From Sphagnum compactum (Eukaryota > Bryophyta > Sphagnopsida > Sphagnales): a stretch of 64,000 bases of DNA. Under the pieces are notes generated by a model. The model was not told where the DNA came from and made no database searches. It saw only the letters and a list, made by a program, of their open reading frames with translations. The stretch spans positions 7,502,001 to 7,566,000 of the forward strand of contig OZ234498.1 of assembly GCA_965153455.1 (NCBI GenBank), written 5' to 3'. The position numbers and the translations under genes are program-made. The stretch's first letter is position 1; the number at the start of each line of letters is the position of its first letter. This document shows positions 23,301 to 34,764 of this stretch, piece after piece.

Positions 23301-25368
23301 GCCCCCAGTTGTGTCAGATGCTGGTGCTGCTGCTTGTTGTCTGTGATTTATGAATGCTCACTCAGTCATGGTGCGATGTGTTGTTAGTAACAATCTTCCT
23401 TCATCTGACATGAAGTTCATGCCTGCTGCCACTGCAGGGTCATCGAACCCTTGTCCCACAGACTTGTGGGAGCAGTTCAGAGATGGGCTTGAGGTGTGTG
23501 GTTATTTTGGTGGGATGTCTGAGGGCTCTCCAGAGCATGCAGCTCGAATGAAAGCAGCTGAAACAACATTTGAAAACTCTTTGAAGGTTTGCACGGAGCA
23601 TTGTTCAACAAGTTATCCAGCAGTTTGAAAGCACTTGATTTGAAAAAAGATTTATGCATGAACATGCCCTTAACTTTGTCTTTTATTGCCATGGAGCAGA
23701 AGTTCAGATGTTCTACAACTGAAGAGAAGGATGCACAAATTGTTGCTGAGGCCTTCAAAGTGCAAGGTAATTATTATCTGCTTTTTGTCCTGAGGCACAC
23801 ATAAATGATACCTGGATTGTTAGTCTTCAGCTCAAGTCGAAGACTTCATAAATAGTAAGTCTCAAGGGGGGAGCAAATCTTCTGGCATATGTTGTGATGG
23901 CAGGAAATGCATCAATGAAGGAGCGGAGGTTTGTGGAGGCCATTCAGTTCTACACACTTGCGCTTTCTCTGTGTGGTAACAATGCCATTTTCTATGCTAA
24001 CAGGTGAGATCAAACTTGTTAAAGCCCACATCTCTTTGTAGGTTGCACAAACATTGCAGCATTTCAAACAGTTCCCAAATATGTAGATGGGGCAAGTTTT
24101 GACCATTTGACAGCTTGCTGTTTGCAGGGCGGCTGCTCACTCAGAGGTCAATAAGTTTGCGGAGGCCATAGCTGACTGTGAGAATGCTATCCGCATTGAC
24201 CCAAAGTACAGCAAAGCCTATAGCCGCCTAGGCTGGGTCTACCATGCTCAAGGCCGTTTCCAAGAAGCTATAGAGAAGGGGTTTCAAAAAGGTCTGGTGC
24301 AAGCTGGATCATGTTGTTTTTGTTTGCCCCAAATATGAACAATTGCACGAAAGTCCTGCTCATAGTGGACACTGAAGAAATTTTAAGCTCAAGAATTGCA
24401 CTGCACTAGCTGCCAGTCTGTGATCCTTAATTGAGTTTATGGTTATTAATTGCAGCTTGTCTTGTGGGTTGCAGCACTAGATCTTGATCCTAACAATGCC
24501 ACAGCAAAGGAAAATTTGATGGTACTTCCCTCTACTCTTCACTGATCATGCTGACACATAGTATCTTCAAACCTAATGCCATTGTGATCTGTAGTGTACA
24601 TTTTAATGTCCATCCAGAGTGATAGTCCACCCTTGCTTTCCCGATGTTCAGCTTCATGATTGTATGTGAGCTTACCTACCTTCCAAATTTCTTGGTGTGC
24701 CTGAACACTCAGGCAGCTCAGCAGAAACTGGCAGAGCAACACAGAGGTCAATCACATCAGCAACAAGAGCCAGAGCAACCGAGTCAAAATCCATTTGGCC
24801 AGGTACGTGGAGTGCAGTAGTGAAGCTGGAAAATATGAGATTCAAAGTGTTCAGTCATTTTTCAGGAGGAAGATGACTTTGTTTTGAAGTTCTGCTTCTC
24901 ATGCCTTCACTCAATTCTACTTTTCTCCTTTCAGCAATGCCCAGCATATTCTAATAAGTGTTTCTGCAGCAGGGTGGGATACCTGGATTTGGTGGAGCAA
25001 TGCCTGGAAATGTACAACTTCCTCCAGAGATGGCAAACCTAATCTCAGGGATTATGAACTTGGCTGCGCAATATAGTCGAAGGCAACAACAGCAGGAAAA
25101 CAACACACAATTTGGTGCAGCAGCAGGTGATGAAAGTCCTGAAAATGGAGTTGAACATGACCATGATCATGATCATGATGCTGCTGCTGCTGATGATGAT
25201 GATATTCAAATCAACACAAACATCAACTTTACTGTAAATGGACAGGAATTACCTCCTGAGATTGCAGGACTGATGGGTTCTGTCTTGCAAATGTTTAGTG
25301 GGGTGAATGGAGCGCCTGCAGGTTCAAACCACCCCACTACCCCAGATCCACCAGGAGGAGCTATCTGA
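20326..25368 (+). CDS. Small glutamine-rich TPR co-chaperone (SGT/SGTA family), ten exons
   Basis: TPR adaptor of the SGTA type, which binds Hsp70/Hsp90 and hydrophobic clients. Exons: 20326-20404, 20813-21138, 23108-23141, 23438-23586, 23700-23766, 23904-24003, 24128-24291, 24475-24521, 24713-24802, 24970-25368; 484 residues. N-terminal dimerisation region: SPLTRRVVRSFLQFLSS, then PGVDSEGIEVAAQCLSEVFK. Three TPRs span about residues 205-325 (KVQGNASMKERRFVEAIQFY; NRAAAHSEVNKFAEAIADCE; KAYSRLGWVYHAQGRFQEAI; ALDLDPNN). The tail is Gln-rich, with HDHDHDHD and DDDD. Exon 2's donor and the 34-nt exon 3 are inferred from phase alone and are the weakest part. Intron 2 (about 2 kb) contains a Penelope-like relic. 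Exon 10 has a CAGCAG tandem acceptor. Confidence 0.92.
20768..20789 (+). repeat. (TG)n microsatellite before SGT exon 2
   Basis: Pure TG run about 25 nt upstream of the exon 2 acceptor at 20811-20812. The decayed copy at 10.1 kb keeps the flanks but not the run. Confidence 0.85.
21220..21480 (+). repeat. 141-bp tandem duplication in SGT intron 2
   Basis: CAAGGATCTAACTCTGTAAA occurs at 21220 and again at 21360-21361, each followed by AGACARCAGCARATGGTGT-like text, TCAATT and AATCATGTAGG. Both units also appear, diverged, in the pseudogene near 10519 and 10655, so this duplication predates the gene duplication. Confidence 0.8.
21500..22500 (+). mobile_element. Penelope-like reverse-transcriptase relic in SGT intron 2
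   Basis: Frames broken by shifts and stops carry, in order, reverse-transcriptase text typical of Penelope-like elements: SFDFLTLYTKIDL (about 21637), CIGIPMGTNC (about 21919-21948), the catalytic RFVDDLF (about 22057-22077), SSIYPKTSCELN, DKRSEPEYAN (about 22256), then INSQFYRFLRLCSSKK (about 22347). The GIPMGTNC plus F/Y-V/I-DD plus IYPK order is what I recall for this class rather than for LTR or L1-type elements. No GIY-YIG endonuclease was found. It is dead, in sense orientation, and sits between SGT exons 2 and 3. Confidence 0.75.
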
Positions 25369-26138
25369 ATCAGTTTCCAAAAGAAACTGCTCTCCCCATT
25401 TTGAGTGGAAAGCAATTTCCGCCAACCTTTTGGCTCAAAATGAAACTGCAACTATCAAAATAGGAGGCTCCGAGGCCATGAGTATTCTCAGTTGAGAGTT
25501 GCAACCCCAGTTTTTAATCACAGATCAGAACATTTATCATGGTAATGCAAGCAGGCTGTAAATCTGGGCACCACAAAAAAGTACTTTTATGACACATAAT
25601 TACACTGAATTGTCACATCAGGGTTCAATTCTTGCATAGTAGAAGAAGTTTTATAGGATACTCCCAATGACACCAAAAGTAATGTCTTACACAAGTCATA
25701 CCCAATCAGGCTGAATTGTTTGATGGAATGAAATCATTCTGATGAGTTTGGTGAGAAAGCAATTTGGGTCACAATTCAGGTAAATTTCTGTACCATACTA
25801 GTGAAACAAAGTATTGCCTAGTGGGCATTTTGTCAGCACATAGTTGGTTTTGGAATTAGTTAAGTTTGTTAAATACCACTTCTTACAGTGCTTGTTGTGT
25901 GCTGACTCCCCGCTAACCTCATCTCCCCCTGACACTGGGTGTAGATCAGTATATAACAATCAAACCCAAATTTCAACCAAACCATTACACAAAATGCCTG
26001 TATCTGAAGTTCAGGAATCTAAAATGGGAAGGTCTGGCAGTCAACCTCCTTATGGTTTGCATGGTCTGTCAAGGTGGTGTAATTTACCACATGTTGCCCA
26101 TGGGCCATCTTTCCAGAAGACTCTAAACCCAAGAACGC
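25369..26138. other. Convergent 3' ends of SGT and J-like genes
   Basis: 770 bp between the plus-strand SGT stop and the minus-strand J-like stop. No ORF with support; expected to hold both 3' UTRs. Confidence 0.55.
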
Positions 26139-27387
26139 TCACCAGCTTCGCTTGTTTTGAAGGTTCTTGTAGGCCTCCCAAATATGCTTGAACCTTCTAA
26201 TGCTTGCAGCTGACAGCCATCCAACCCACCATCAACATCAGCACCTTATCAGGGAGGGACTCATACATGGCTGTTCATTTCCTGGATACTACTACAAATG
26301 ACCCTTGACCTCCACTGCCTACTCCCAGAATCAAAACACAAACTCACATTAACCTAAACACACAAATAGAAGCTTTGCACAAATAGAAGAATTCCAAGTC
26401 CAGGTATGCAAGACAAGGGGAAAATGACCTCAAATGCTAAAAATTAAGATACACTTCAGTTATGGGGATTTTACTAGGGCTGGTGAACACGCCCTTTACA
26501 TGTATGGCCTACCAGGAACAGCTGAAATCCAAAAAACAACAACAGCAAGGGGGTGGGGGCACAGGTTTAACAGAAATACCTTGGTTCTTTGGGCTCTTGT
26601 TTACGCTCTTACTAGAGTGATATTGCATTGCCTTATCTCGAAATGCAGCCTGATCATAAATGCAGACAAATCAGTACAGCTTTCATCAGTTTTGAGCACA
26701 TGCATGCATCCTGTCAGAGATAACATATAGAGCTCTCCCCACCTCAGGGTCTCAAAGGGTTCCATAACACCATGGAAACATCTAGAAATGCTACTAACAT
26801 GTCTGATGGAATAAGTGACTAGATCGAACAAAGCTAATGGTGCTACTGGAGGGACCAGGTGACCAAACATGAAAAATCTGCAGAGCAGGAACTCTTGTAC
26901 AGTAGTAATACAAAAAATGTTTTAAAGCAATGGATGCCTTTCCACTCAAGACAAGTGAAACCCAAGGTTGAAATATTTGATAGCCATCACAATTTCTTTC
27001 TGCAGCTAACATTAATGCAAGGAAACTGGGTGCAAATGTCTGGAGAGTTCAAAGATGAGTACCTTTAACTCCAGTGGTGAATATGGTCGATGCCTCCTGC
27101 ACACGGGAAAACAAGGACACAACATGCATTATTTCTGCCATTCTCACATAGCATTGAAAACAAGCTGGGAAAATTTATCATAGGCAACTGGGATTCATCA
27201 ATAAGTCTCTAAACTCTTGAGCGCACTTTTCAATATGCAGACCCGAGGGAAAGCATTGGACACAAGTACTGAACACTGTGCCCTGTGTAAGAGTCACGAG
27301 CCATGAAGTAAATGGGATCCAAATCATGCATATCAGATGGGTGTAAGTTCTTGCAGATGCATGCTCTGCAAGATGTTGACAAGACTC

Positions 27388-27418
<31 letters not shown>

Positions 27419-28211
27419 CATAGAGGGAGTACTTTCGGAGACCAAGAACTTGGTAGTGATCCAGTCTTGGAGTATTCAACTCAAGGTTGCTCGCTGGCTC
27501 CTTGGGGATGCCATCCCAGTGCAATTTCTCCCATTCTTCCCGTGTTTTCTGAAACCTTTCCATGTATGCCTTCCAGTAGCTCTCTTGTCCCTTCGCGTCC
27601 ACAAGCCCACATTTCTTCAAACTAACAAGGCTCCAATTTGCAGCCAGAAAACTAACACACTCTTAAATGGATACAAACTGAATGGTGAGAAGGTGAGAAC
27701 AATGAGCACTAGCCATTACCAAGGAGAAAAGACCTAAGAAAGATACATCTATAGCTGTCAACAAGGAGATTACACCCCTGACATTTCAGAGATATGGACA
27801 CCAAAAAGATGCATGCACTTTTGATAGTGCCTTCCTCAAATTGCACTATTGAATTAGGATCTTGTGGATCAGTGACAGTTTGTATTACAGTGGAAAAGAT
27901 TGCCCTGCAAGTGTGTTAAATACATTTTGCAGGATTACATCAAGTTTCCAGAATTTAAAATGGGAGGCAGAAAGAACATGAGTGCATACACCATCATTAC
28001 GAATGCGGATTTGAGACACAAGTCGATTGCGGTTCGAGAGGCGCTGCTTGGCAGAAATGGGTTTTGGTCGAGGGTTGGGAACTTCCATGTTGACAATTGT
28101 GTGAAGATCTCCAGACAAGGGGGGTCGCAGGCGATGGATCTGACCATCAATAGCCCACCATTCATCTGGCTTGCTGCTGCTAATGGTAAATGCTCTTGTT
28201 CTTGTACTCAT
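26139..28211 (-). CDS. J-domain-like protein lacking HPD, five coding exons
   Basis: Exons (minus): 27992-28211, 27433-27661, 27063-27096, 26580-26649, 26139-26209; 207 residues; all GT-AG with matching phases. The C-terminal third (from about residue 141) reads as a J domain: DHYQVLGL, PYSPLELK (helix I to II), AAFRDKAMQYH, then RFKHIWEAYKNLQNKRSW at the stop. In canonical J proteins the helix II-III loop is HPD, which stimulates Hsp70; here it reads H172-S-S. It is therefore a J-like protein, and Hsp70 stimulation is doubtful. The N-terminal two thirds (KPDEWWAIDG, YWKAYMERFQKTREEWEKLH) are not a domain I can name. A 5' UTR exon probably ends at 28692 (donor AAGAG|GTAAGC) and splices to 28214. 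The acceptor of exon 2 (27661) was chosen by phase. Confidence 0.75.
27388..27419. repeat. (GA)n microsatellite in J-like intron
   Basis: GAGAGA run just 3' of the exon 2 donor of the minus-strand J-like gene. Confidence 0.85.
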
Positions 28212-29070
28212 CAACTGCTCACAACATAACAGAGGCTGGTGATGATCACAAAATTCAACAAGTTCCTAAAAAACCTTCCAAAGAAAATGTATGAAACACC
28301 ATGAAGCAATCATGAACATGCTTTTCCACCTCTCTTTTTCTCTTAACGCTCTCACAATAAAAATGCAAAAAATGTACAATTACAATGGATTTAGGGTTTA
28401 GGGTTTACCTTGCATGAATTGAGGAGGAAACCCACTGCTCTCTCCCTCAAGGTGAGCATCCCTTTTAGTGTGAAAGATCCCCCACTCCTACCCTGTTGTT
28501 ACATCCTGATCAACAAAACGCAATCAGCGCAAAAAAAATAAAAAAAATTCCGCCAGGCTTTACTTTCAAAGCTTTGCTCAAAACTGTTTGATCTATAGAC
28601 TGTTGAAGCACTTTAGGAAAGAGAAGCAATACGAGAATCTCGGGAAAAAAAACCGCGGAACCGAGTGTCGAACAGAATGGAAATGGCTTACCTCTTTTAC
28701 ATGCGAAAGCAATTCCAACGCGCACGATCCTCTTCCTCACAAGAGCTCCAAGCACAACCAGTTCCCTGCATCCTTCGCTCGGTTCCGGCAATTAGGGTTA
28801 GGGTTTAAGGCGATTGCGTACCGGTAATGGGCTATGGAGGCCTTATTCCGCCACGTAAGGTGCGCTCTCTACACACTCGGGTACTTCCATGGGGGTCCTT
28901 ACTGCACCAAACAAAGGACCATTCCTCCATTACAAATAAGGTATGCTCCTTTACACCCAATGCTCCATGCACACCGTCCTTTGAATTTGATTTGGGGATC
29001 AAGGCTTTGCATTATGGTCATGGTGATGAAGGCCATGTTTTGTCGCACAAGGTACATGCCTTTGTAGACC
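28212..29070. other. J-like gene 5' region and spacer
   Basis: Holds the inferred 5' UTR exon (ending at 28692) and two telo-box-like motifs (TTTAGGGTTTAGGG at 28390-28403; TTAGGGTTAGGGTTT near 28792-28806), which are common in plant promoters and leaders of housekeeping genes. Beyond 28830 I see no gene. Confidence 0.5.
28790..28808. promoter_or_regulatory. Telo-box-like motif upstream of the J-like gene
   Basis: A TTAGGGTTAGGGTTT-type run lies at the expected transcription start region of the minus-strand gene. Similar motifs occur elsewhere in the window outside promoters, so a regulatory role is only a suggestion. Confidence 0.3.
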
Positions 29071-29330
29071 TCAATCTTTTATGAGGTTGTCATGCCCGTA
29101 CATGGCCTCATACATGGTGGCCAAATCCTTCTTTGCTGGCATTATTGTAGCGTCTGCGAAATCAGAACTTGATGGCTGAATGAGACCAGCCTCATGGAGC
29201 TCTTTGCATCTTTCATCTACTGTTTCCCACTCATGTTTGCTCAACCTATGCCTCCTCCGATAGATGGGTGTCTCATCTGGAAGGTCTATAGAGAACTGCA
29301 TGGTTGACACTACACGTCACGACAAGGTCC
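29071..29330 (-). mobile_element. Ty3/gypsy-type reverse-transcriptase fragment
   Basis: A 79-codon ORF reads MQFSIDLPDETPIYRRRHRL, then HEAGLIQPSSSDFADATIMP and AKKD. This is the start of a Ty3/gypsy reverse-transcriptase domain (P-x-Y/R-R-x-x-R-L-S, then GLI-x-PSSS-x-F/W-x-x-x, then KKD). No LTR, integrase or downstream RT motif follows, so it is a scrap of a dead element. Confidence 0.75.
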
Positions 29331-32300
29331 TTAATGAATTTTGTAATGCAACTAATAAAGGACCATTCCATTACATAAGGTGCTTTATGTAAATAAGTCC
29401 TAAACCTTACACACTCATCTTATGTTGAATATTTCCATTTCAATTTATTGAATTTTGGTATTAAAGATTTGGCACTTATGAATGGGCCACATTTTAGTGG
29501 TAGTATGATTGATAAGACAAGACAAAGCCAACATTAGCATCATATGTTTTTGCACTCTAACTTTTTTTTATCGAACACTAATTTTTTGTTTGGCATATGA
29601 TATGGCACCGAAGTTAGCATGGTGTTTTTATAGATATGAATTTTAACATTTCAAAGCAAGAAAACCCAAACAACACAATTGAGCAAATTTTAAAATTTTT
29701 ACATCCATTAATATGAAGTGCACTAGAGCACTCAAGGCAAGCTTGGAGATCATTAATTCATAGGGACAACATTAAAACTATAACCATAATGGAAGAAGCA
29801 AAGACAATGTGAACAAGTTACTCATGCATTTTGTGATCCAAGGAAAGTTGGAAGCATCCTACCAAGCAATGAATTGTTTTCAGTTTTCTCATGTTGCAAC
29901 AAAAGTGACAAATGTGCCATAAAAGGATTTAGCTAAATGTGGCTACAAAACAAATAAAAAAGTTTAAGAATCCTACTATATGGTGGTGACCTAATACAAC
30001 TTACTAGGTATCTAAATATGTCTTTTTTTAGGAAAAAAAAAGCTAGAAATTTGCCCAAATCTTTCCCAAAAAAAAGTGGTGATTTCATAGGTTTGCAACT
30101 ATAAATGTGGTGAATTTTACCCAAAAAAATTCCAAAAATCCTTTGGACCATGTTGCTAGGCCCTAAATTTTTTCACAAAATGGCCAAAATTTACCACCCA
30201 AAAAATCACTGCTACAATTGTTTCTTTATGTGATTTTTGAATATCACATGGTTGGTTATCTTTATTTGCAACTATGGTGCACTTGTAGCCATATTGAATA
30301 TATTGAAATATTATAAAAATGTTGAAGCGCATGAAGCCCCTAGTTATTTAAAAGTTGAAAGACTAGTTATAACATTAACTAATAAATACAATGGACAAGT
30401 TCATGGTGACAAGTAGATGGAATATTAGTGTTTTAACTGGGGTAACAACTATTAGCCTACTAAAATCATTTAAAATTCTACTTGGTTAATTTTGCAAGAC
30501 CCATTTAATTTATTTTTTCTTGGTGATATTTTGCCAATAAAAAAACATTGACTCTTACAATAATGAAAAACACAACAAAAGTAATTGACCCACCTAACCC
30601 TAAAAGGCAATGAACAATCATGTCATTACATGAAAAGGAGTCCAATGTAAAAGTCTAGGATCACTAAAACTAGTGTGAAAAGTAACTAGTACTTTTGCCA
30701 TTAGGCTTAATTCTCCTTGTGGTAATTGTACTAGTTGATTAATCATTTGTGCCAATCCAACCCAATGGTTGTTGCACAATTTGTGTGGTGGATTCACTAG
30801 ATATGTTTCAATGTTAAAAACATGCATTTCTGGTACTCCTACCAGCATCTTTGCATCATGTAGTTCATTTTCATTCATTGAATACCACCGAACATGTGGT
30901 TCACCTTGAAAATATTTCAGATTATAGCTAGTCAAGAAGGAACCTTCGTCCTCCTTGTTTTTTCTTGTTTTGGTAAAAATTTTAGACCAACAAGTACCTA
31001 TCCTATTGATCGGGGTGTTTGTTTTAGTTGAGTTTGCAACCACTTGATTACATTTTGCTACCATGGAGACCTAAATTGCTAGGACACAATTTCAATAGGT
31101 TCTTCCCCTTCTTATTACACTCCCACCATATTGTTTTCTACCCTTGTAAGAATGTTTTGTGGGTAATGTTACATTGATCTACTGCCTATAAATTGCATTT
31201 CACACTATTAATTTTCAGCTACATAAAATCCTTAATCTTTAACAAGTCTTGTTTCACATCATGGTATAACAAGATTACTTTGATGCATTCTTCCAAGAGT
31301 GTTTGCAACTTCCCTATTGTTATTTTCCATCTACATTGCTTCTGAACCATGTGCATTTTGATCATTTGTTTATTCCAATTGCCTTTGTAAGTGTTTGATT
31401 ATCATTATAAACAAATTGTATACAGTGTATTCCCAAACTAGTTCATTCAATTAGTTGTAGATTGAATTCATTACATAAATTACCACTTAGATACCAAATC
31501 TTAAGCTTGGTTTACAAAGTAATTCAACAATTCTTGTAATCATCTAGTTCTTACATTTACAAAAACAATTGGAACATGAATTTGCACACAACACTTTTGA
31601 ATCTTGACCAAAAAAAAAACAACAAAAATGACTACGAAAATTCTCCCAAATCCAATTCTTGGGATGGTCACCAAATGGTAAGTACTAACTTTAATTCTAT
31701 GCAAATACTATCAAAACATGTATGAAAAAGATGTTTTTAATTATAGGTTTATAGAAGTACTAACAACTTTATGACTAGCAGTCTTGACAAGTCTTTTACT
31801 TGTAAGTATTGACAAAGTATTGACAAGCTTTAATTATTAAAATCTTTAATTCCTATTAGTTTTTTTCAACATAATTTCTACATGTTCCATCACACAAAAT
31901 CAGTGTTCTTGAGACACACAAACTTGCAAAGAAAAAATGATACACAATAAAATAAAGAGAAAAAGAAATGTTGTCCCACTTCCCTCTAGAACTCCATTTG
32001 AAAATAAAACAACAAGAATTCAAAAGTTCTACATCATGTTCAAATCTAAATCATTTTTGAAACCATTGATTTGTCTAGTCTTAATTTACATACTTATCCC
32101 CAAACACCACCATACCTACATGGGTTGCAAATGAAAACTATCCAAATTTATGTTCAAAACTACTATAACAAACATAAATAGTTAATTGTCATTCGTAGTG
32201 TGAAATAATGCAAAGCCCAAGTTTTATAATAGTTAAAACACTTCTACAATGAATGCCAATTGTAACGATCAAACATTAATTTCAGAAATAGTAAGAGCAT

Positions 32301-34180
32301 GTCTAAATTTATAAGTCATATCCAAGTGATCACCCAAGAAAGAGGCATTGGATTGATTCAATTTAATGTTGCATAGATTTCTCTTGTCTTTTCCAACAAC
32401 ATTAATTTCACTCATGGGTTGAATGCAATGTATTTGTGGTTTTAGTGTGGTGTTTCTAAAATGTGGTTATGTGTTACTTTTGTCAATATGGCAAGCTTCT
32501 TTGTACTTATTTAGTTGTTCATCCTAAATAAGGGAGGGATGTTAACAAAAAAATTAGTGATAAAATACACGAAGTTTTAAACAAGATGAAAACAATTTTA
32601 AAAAGATAACACGGATGTGCCACAACAATACTCTCCACATGAAAATTTAAACAACACATTGAAGTGAATAAAGTCAACATACTAAAACATTATTTGAAAA
32701 CACAAAACATGTCATACTACACTCAAAATGGAGTTTGGAAAATTGAAATAAAAAACATTGATGGTTGAGAATAATGCACAATACATATAGCACAATGTAG
32801 AACCCAAAAAAGGGGAAATTTTTTGAATATAATGAATACGCTAAATACAAACCATGAAAAACCTAAATGATTGCATTACATAAAAGTGCACACAAAATAT
32901 AAATGAATATTAGATAAACTAAAATAAAATAAAATGAAGGTATTAATTTTGAAACATTGAAACACATCCCACCAATGCATTGAAGTAAGGACAACACATG
33001 AATGATAATGCAACACTACAGGCACAAAGCATTATGCAACATTAAATTGAATCAATACACTGAATACAAGTAATATTGTCGTGACCCTAACCTTGGGATC
33101 TAACAAAGGTTGGATAAAGGGATGTGGAATGAGGCAAAGGCATGGTATGATTCAAACACACTTCTAAAATGAGTGGGAAGTGTGTGAGAATGCAATGGAA
33201 GAATTCTCTTGCCTCCGACATGCATTCCCCGCTTTGAGAATTGTGACCACTTTGGGAGTTGAGGCTCATGGCATTTGAGAAATTTGGGGCAAAGTTTGGA
33301 GGATCAAATTTTGTTTCAATCCAGTGATATTTGGACCATTACAAAGTCCTCAATGTGAGCTACAATTTGATGATCATGACAAGATGATTTATTTTTTCCC
33401 CACATAGAACATCATTTAGGTGATCAAATGATATTCAATTGAAAAACTTGTTACAAGTTAGAAAGCTCTATAATATTTGAGGGCTATAGGATAAAACTTT
33501 AGAATGTCCCAATCAAATACATTTTGAGGAAGTCGACATTTTGAAGTTTTGAGATTTAAAAGCTTAGCAATTTCGGGATTCTGGTTTTTGCAAAATTCAA
33601 GAAAAAAACCACTGTGATGCCAATCTGATGAACAATAGAATTTCTTATAGCCAACATAGTGATGGAATTCAAGCCATGATGAATTGTTGCCATGGATACA
33701 AGTTCAAAACTTTTATGTTAGTCACCAAATGTTAGTTGTTTCCAACATGCAATTAAGTTTGTTGCTTAACTTGTGTCATGTCGAAAATTGCTTAGAATGA
33801 GAGCAATTTTTGTCAAGGACATGATTGCAATAGACACAACAACACAATCTCTGTAAGTGTCCGCACTGCCTAACCATGCTAGTGGAACCCAAATTCTGCA
33901 TAATTTGATTAACACTGTTGAGGGAAGGACTGCACCACTACTTTTTCAAAGAACAAAGGGGTACCCACTTATGAAGTGCCTCTGAGATATGAAAGAAAAC
34001 ACCATGTTACTAACTCAGTTCTCAATACCAATGCATATACAGCCAAACTCATAACATGCCTGGGGAATTGTGATACAAAGTCAAACCAAAATAACATTTA
34101 TGTTTACTTGACTGTTCACTGAGAACTAGGCCAACATTCCAACAGATGAAATGTATGGTATATATACCTGGAAGTCATGA
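29331..34180. other. AT-rich intergenic DNA
   Basis: Nearly 5 kb, CpG-poor, no recognised gene. The longest ORF (30618-31064, minus, 148 codons) is listed separately. Poly-A/T tracts and simple degenerate repeats only. Confidence 0.5.
30618..31064 (-). CDS. Hypothetical ORF, 148 codons
   Basis: Longest open frame in a 5-kb AT-rich stretch. Composition is protein-like rather than low-complexity (Trp, Cys, His and Pro all present; text such as EGSFLTSYNLKYFQGEPHVR), but I recognise no family, and no flanking exons or promoter are evident. In this setting a relic of a repeat-encoded protein is more likely than a host gene. Confidence 0.2.
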   Translation of the reverse strand: MVAKCNQVVANSTKTNTPINRIGTCWSKIFTKTRKNKEDEGSFLTSYNLKYFQGEPHVRWYSMNENELHDAKMLVGVPEMHVFNIETYLVNPPHKLCNNHWVGLAQMINQLVQLPQGELSLMAKVLVTFHTSFSDPRLLHWTPFHVMT

Positions 34181-34181
34181 G

Positions 34182-34588
34182 TCAATGGAATCTCTGACAG
34201 CCAGCATGTGCTTCACCCTTCACCCTCCCAGTAATGCTCCTCCCTGGAATGGGTACTAATCCAGATGTCTGCTTGTCATCAAATTGTGAGATAACATTGA
34301 CACAGACAGTATGGTTGCCCATCCATTTTGATGATCCAAAGTCAATAAACTTTGGACCCCCTGCCAACAGCTTCTTGTAGTACATGCAGTGCTGGTTGGC
34401 ATCATTGTGACCAACCAAATGCAAGTAATTAGCTGACTCATAGTATTCAGGAATTTCCCACATATCTTGGAATGGTGGTCTAGTTCCAGGAGAATGCAGA
34501 CTTTGCGAAATGTCCCCATCATTACTTCTAATGTGGGATTCTGAGAAATCTGATTTGAGATTTATCAACCTGCAAACAACAGTGAAAA
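34182..34588 (-). other. Possible alternative last exon of the glycosyltransferase gene
   Basis: After a good acceptor (TTTGCAG, ending near 34573) an open frame runs to TGA at 34182, about 130 codons including LHLVGHNDANQH, GGPKFIDFGSSKWMGNH and TSGLVPIPGRSITGRV. It lies 3' of the normal stop of the glycosyltransferase gene on the same strand. Its phase (one base completing an AG|G codon) matches the donor of exon 4, so skipping exon 5 would join it in frame. No domain recognised. It could also be a 3' UTR exon or part of an unseen gene. Confidence 0.35.
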
Positions 34589-34764
34589 CTCCAAGCTCTC
34601 CAAGCAAAGTATGCATCCCAAGTAAAACCTCTGTCTACAAGTCAACTCCAACAGGTGAGAGAAAATTGTCTCAGGGATATTCCTTACTACTTTACACGTC
34701 TATTTGTTCGCATATTGCTAAAGCTGATTTGGATCCAAAGGTCATTCTAATTCATAGAATGAAC

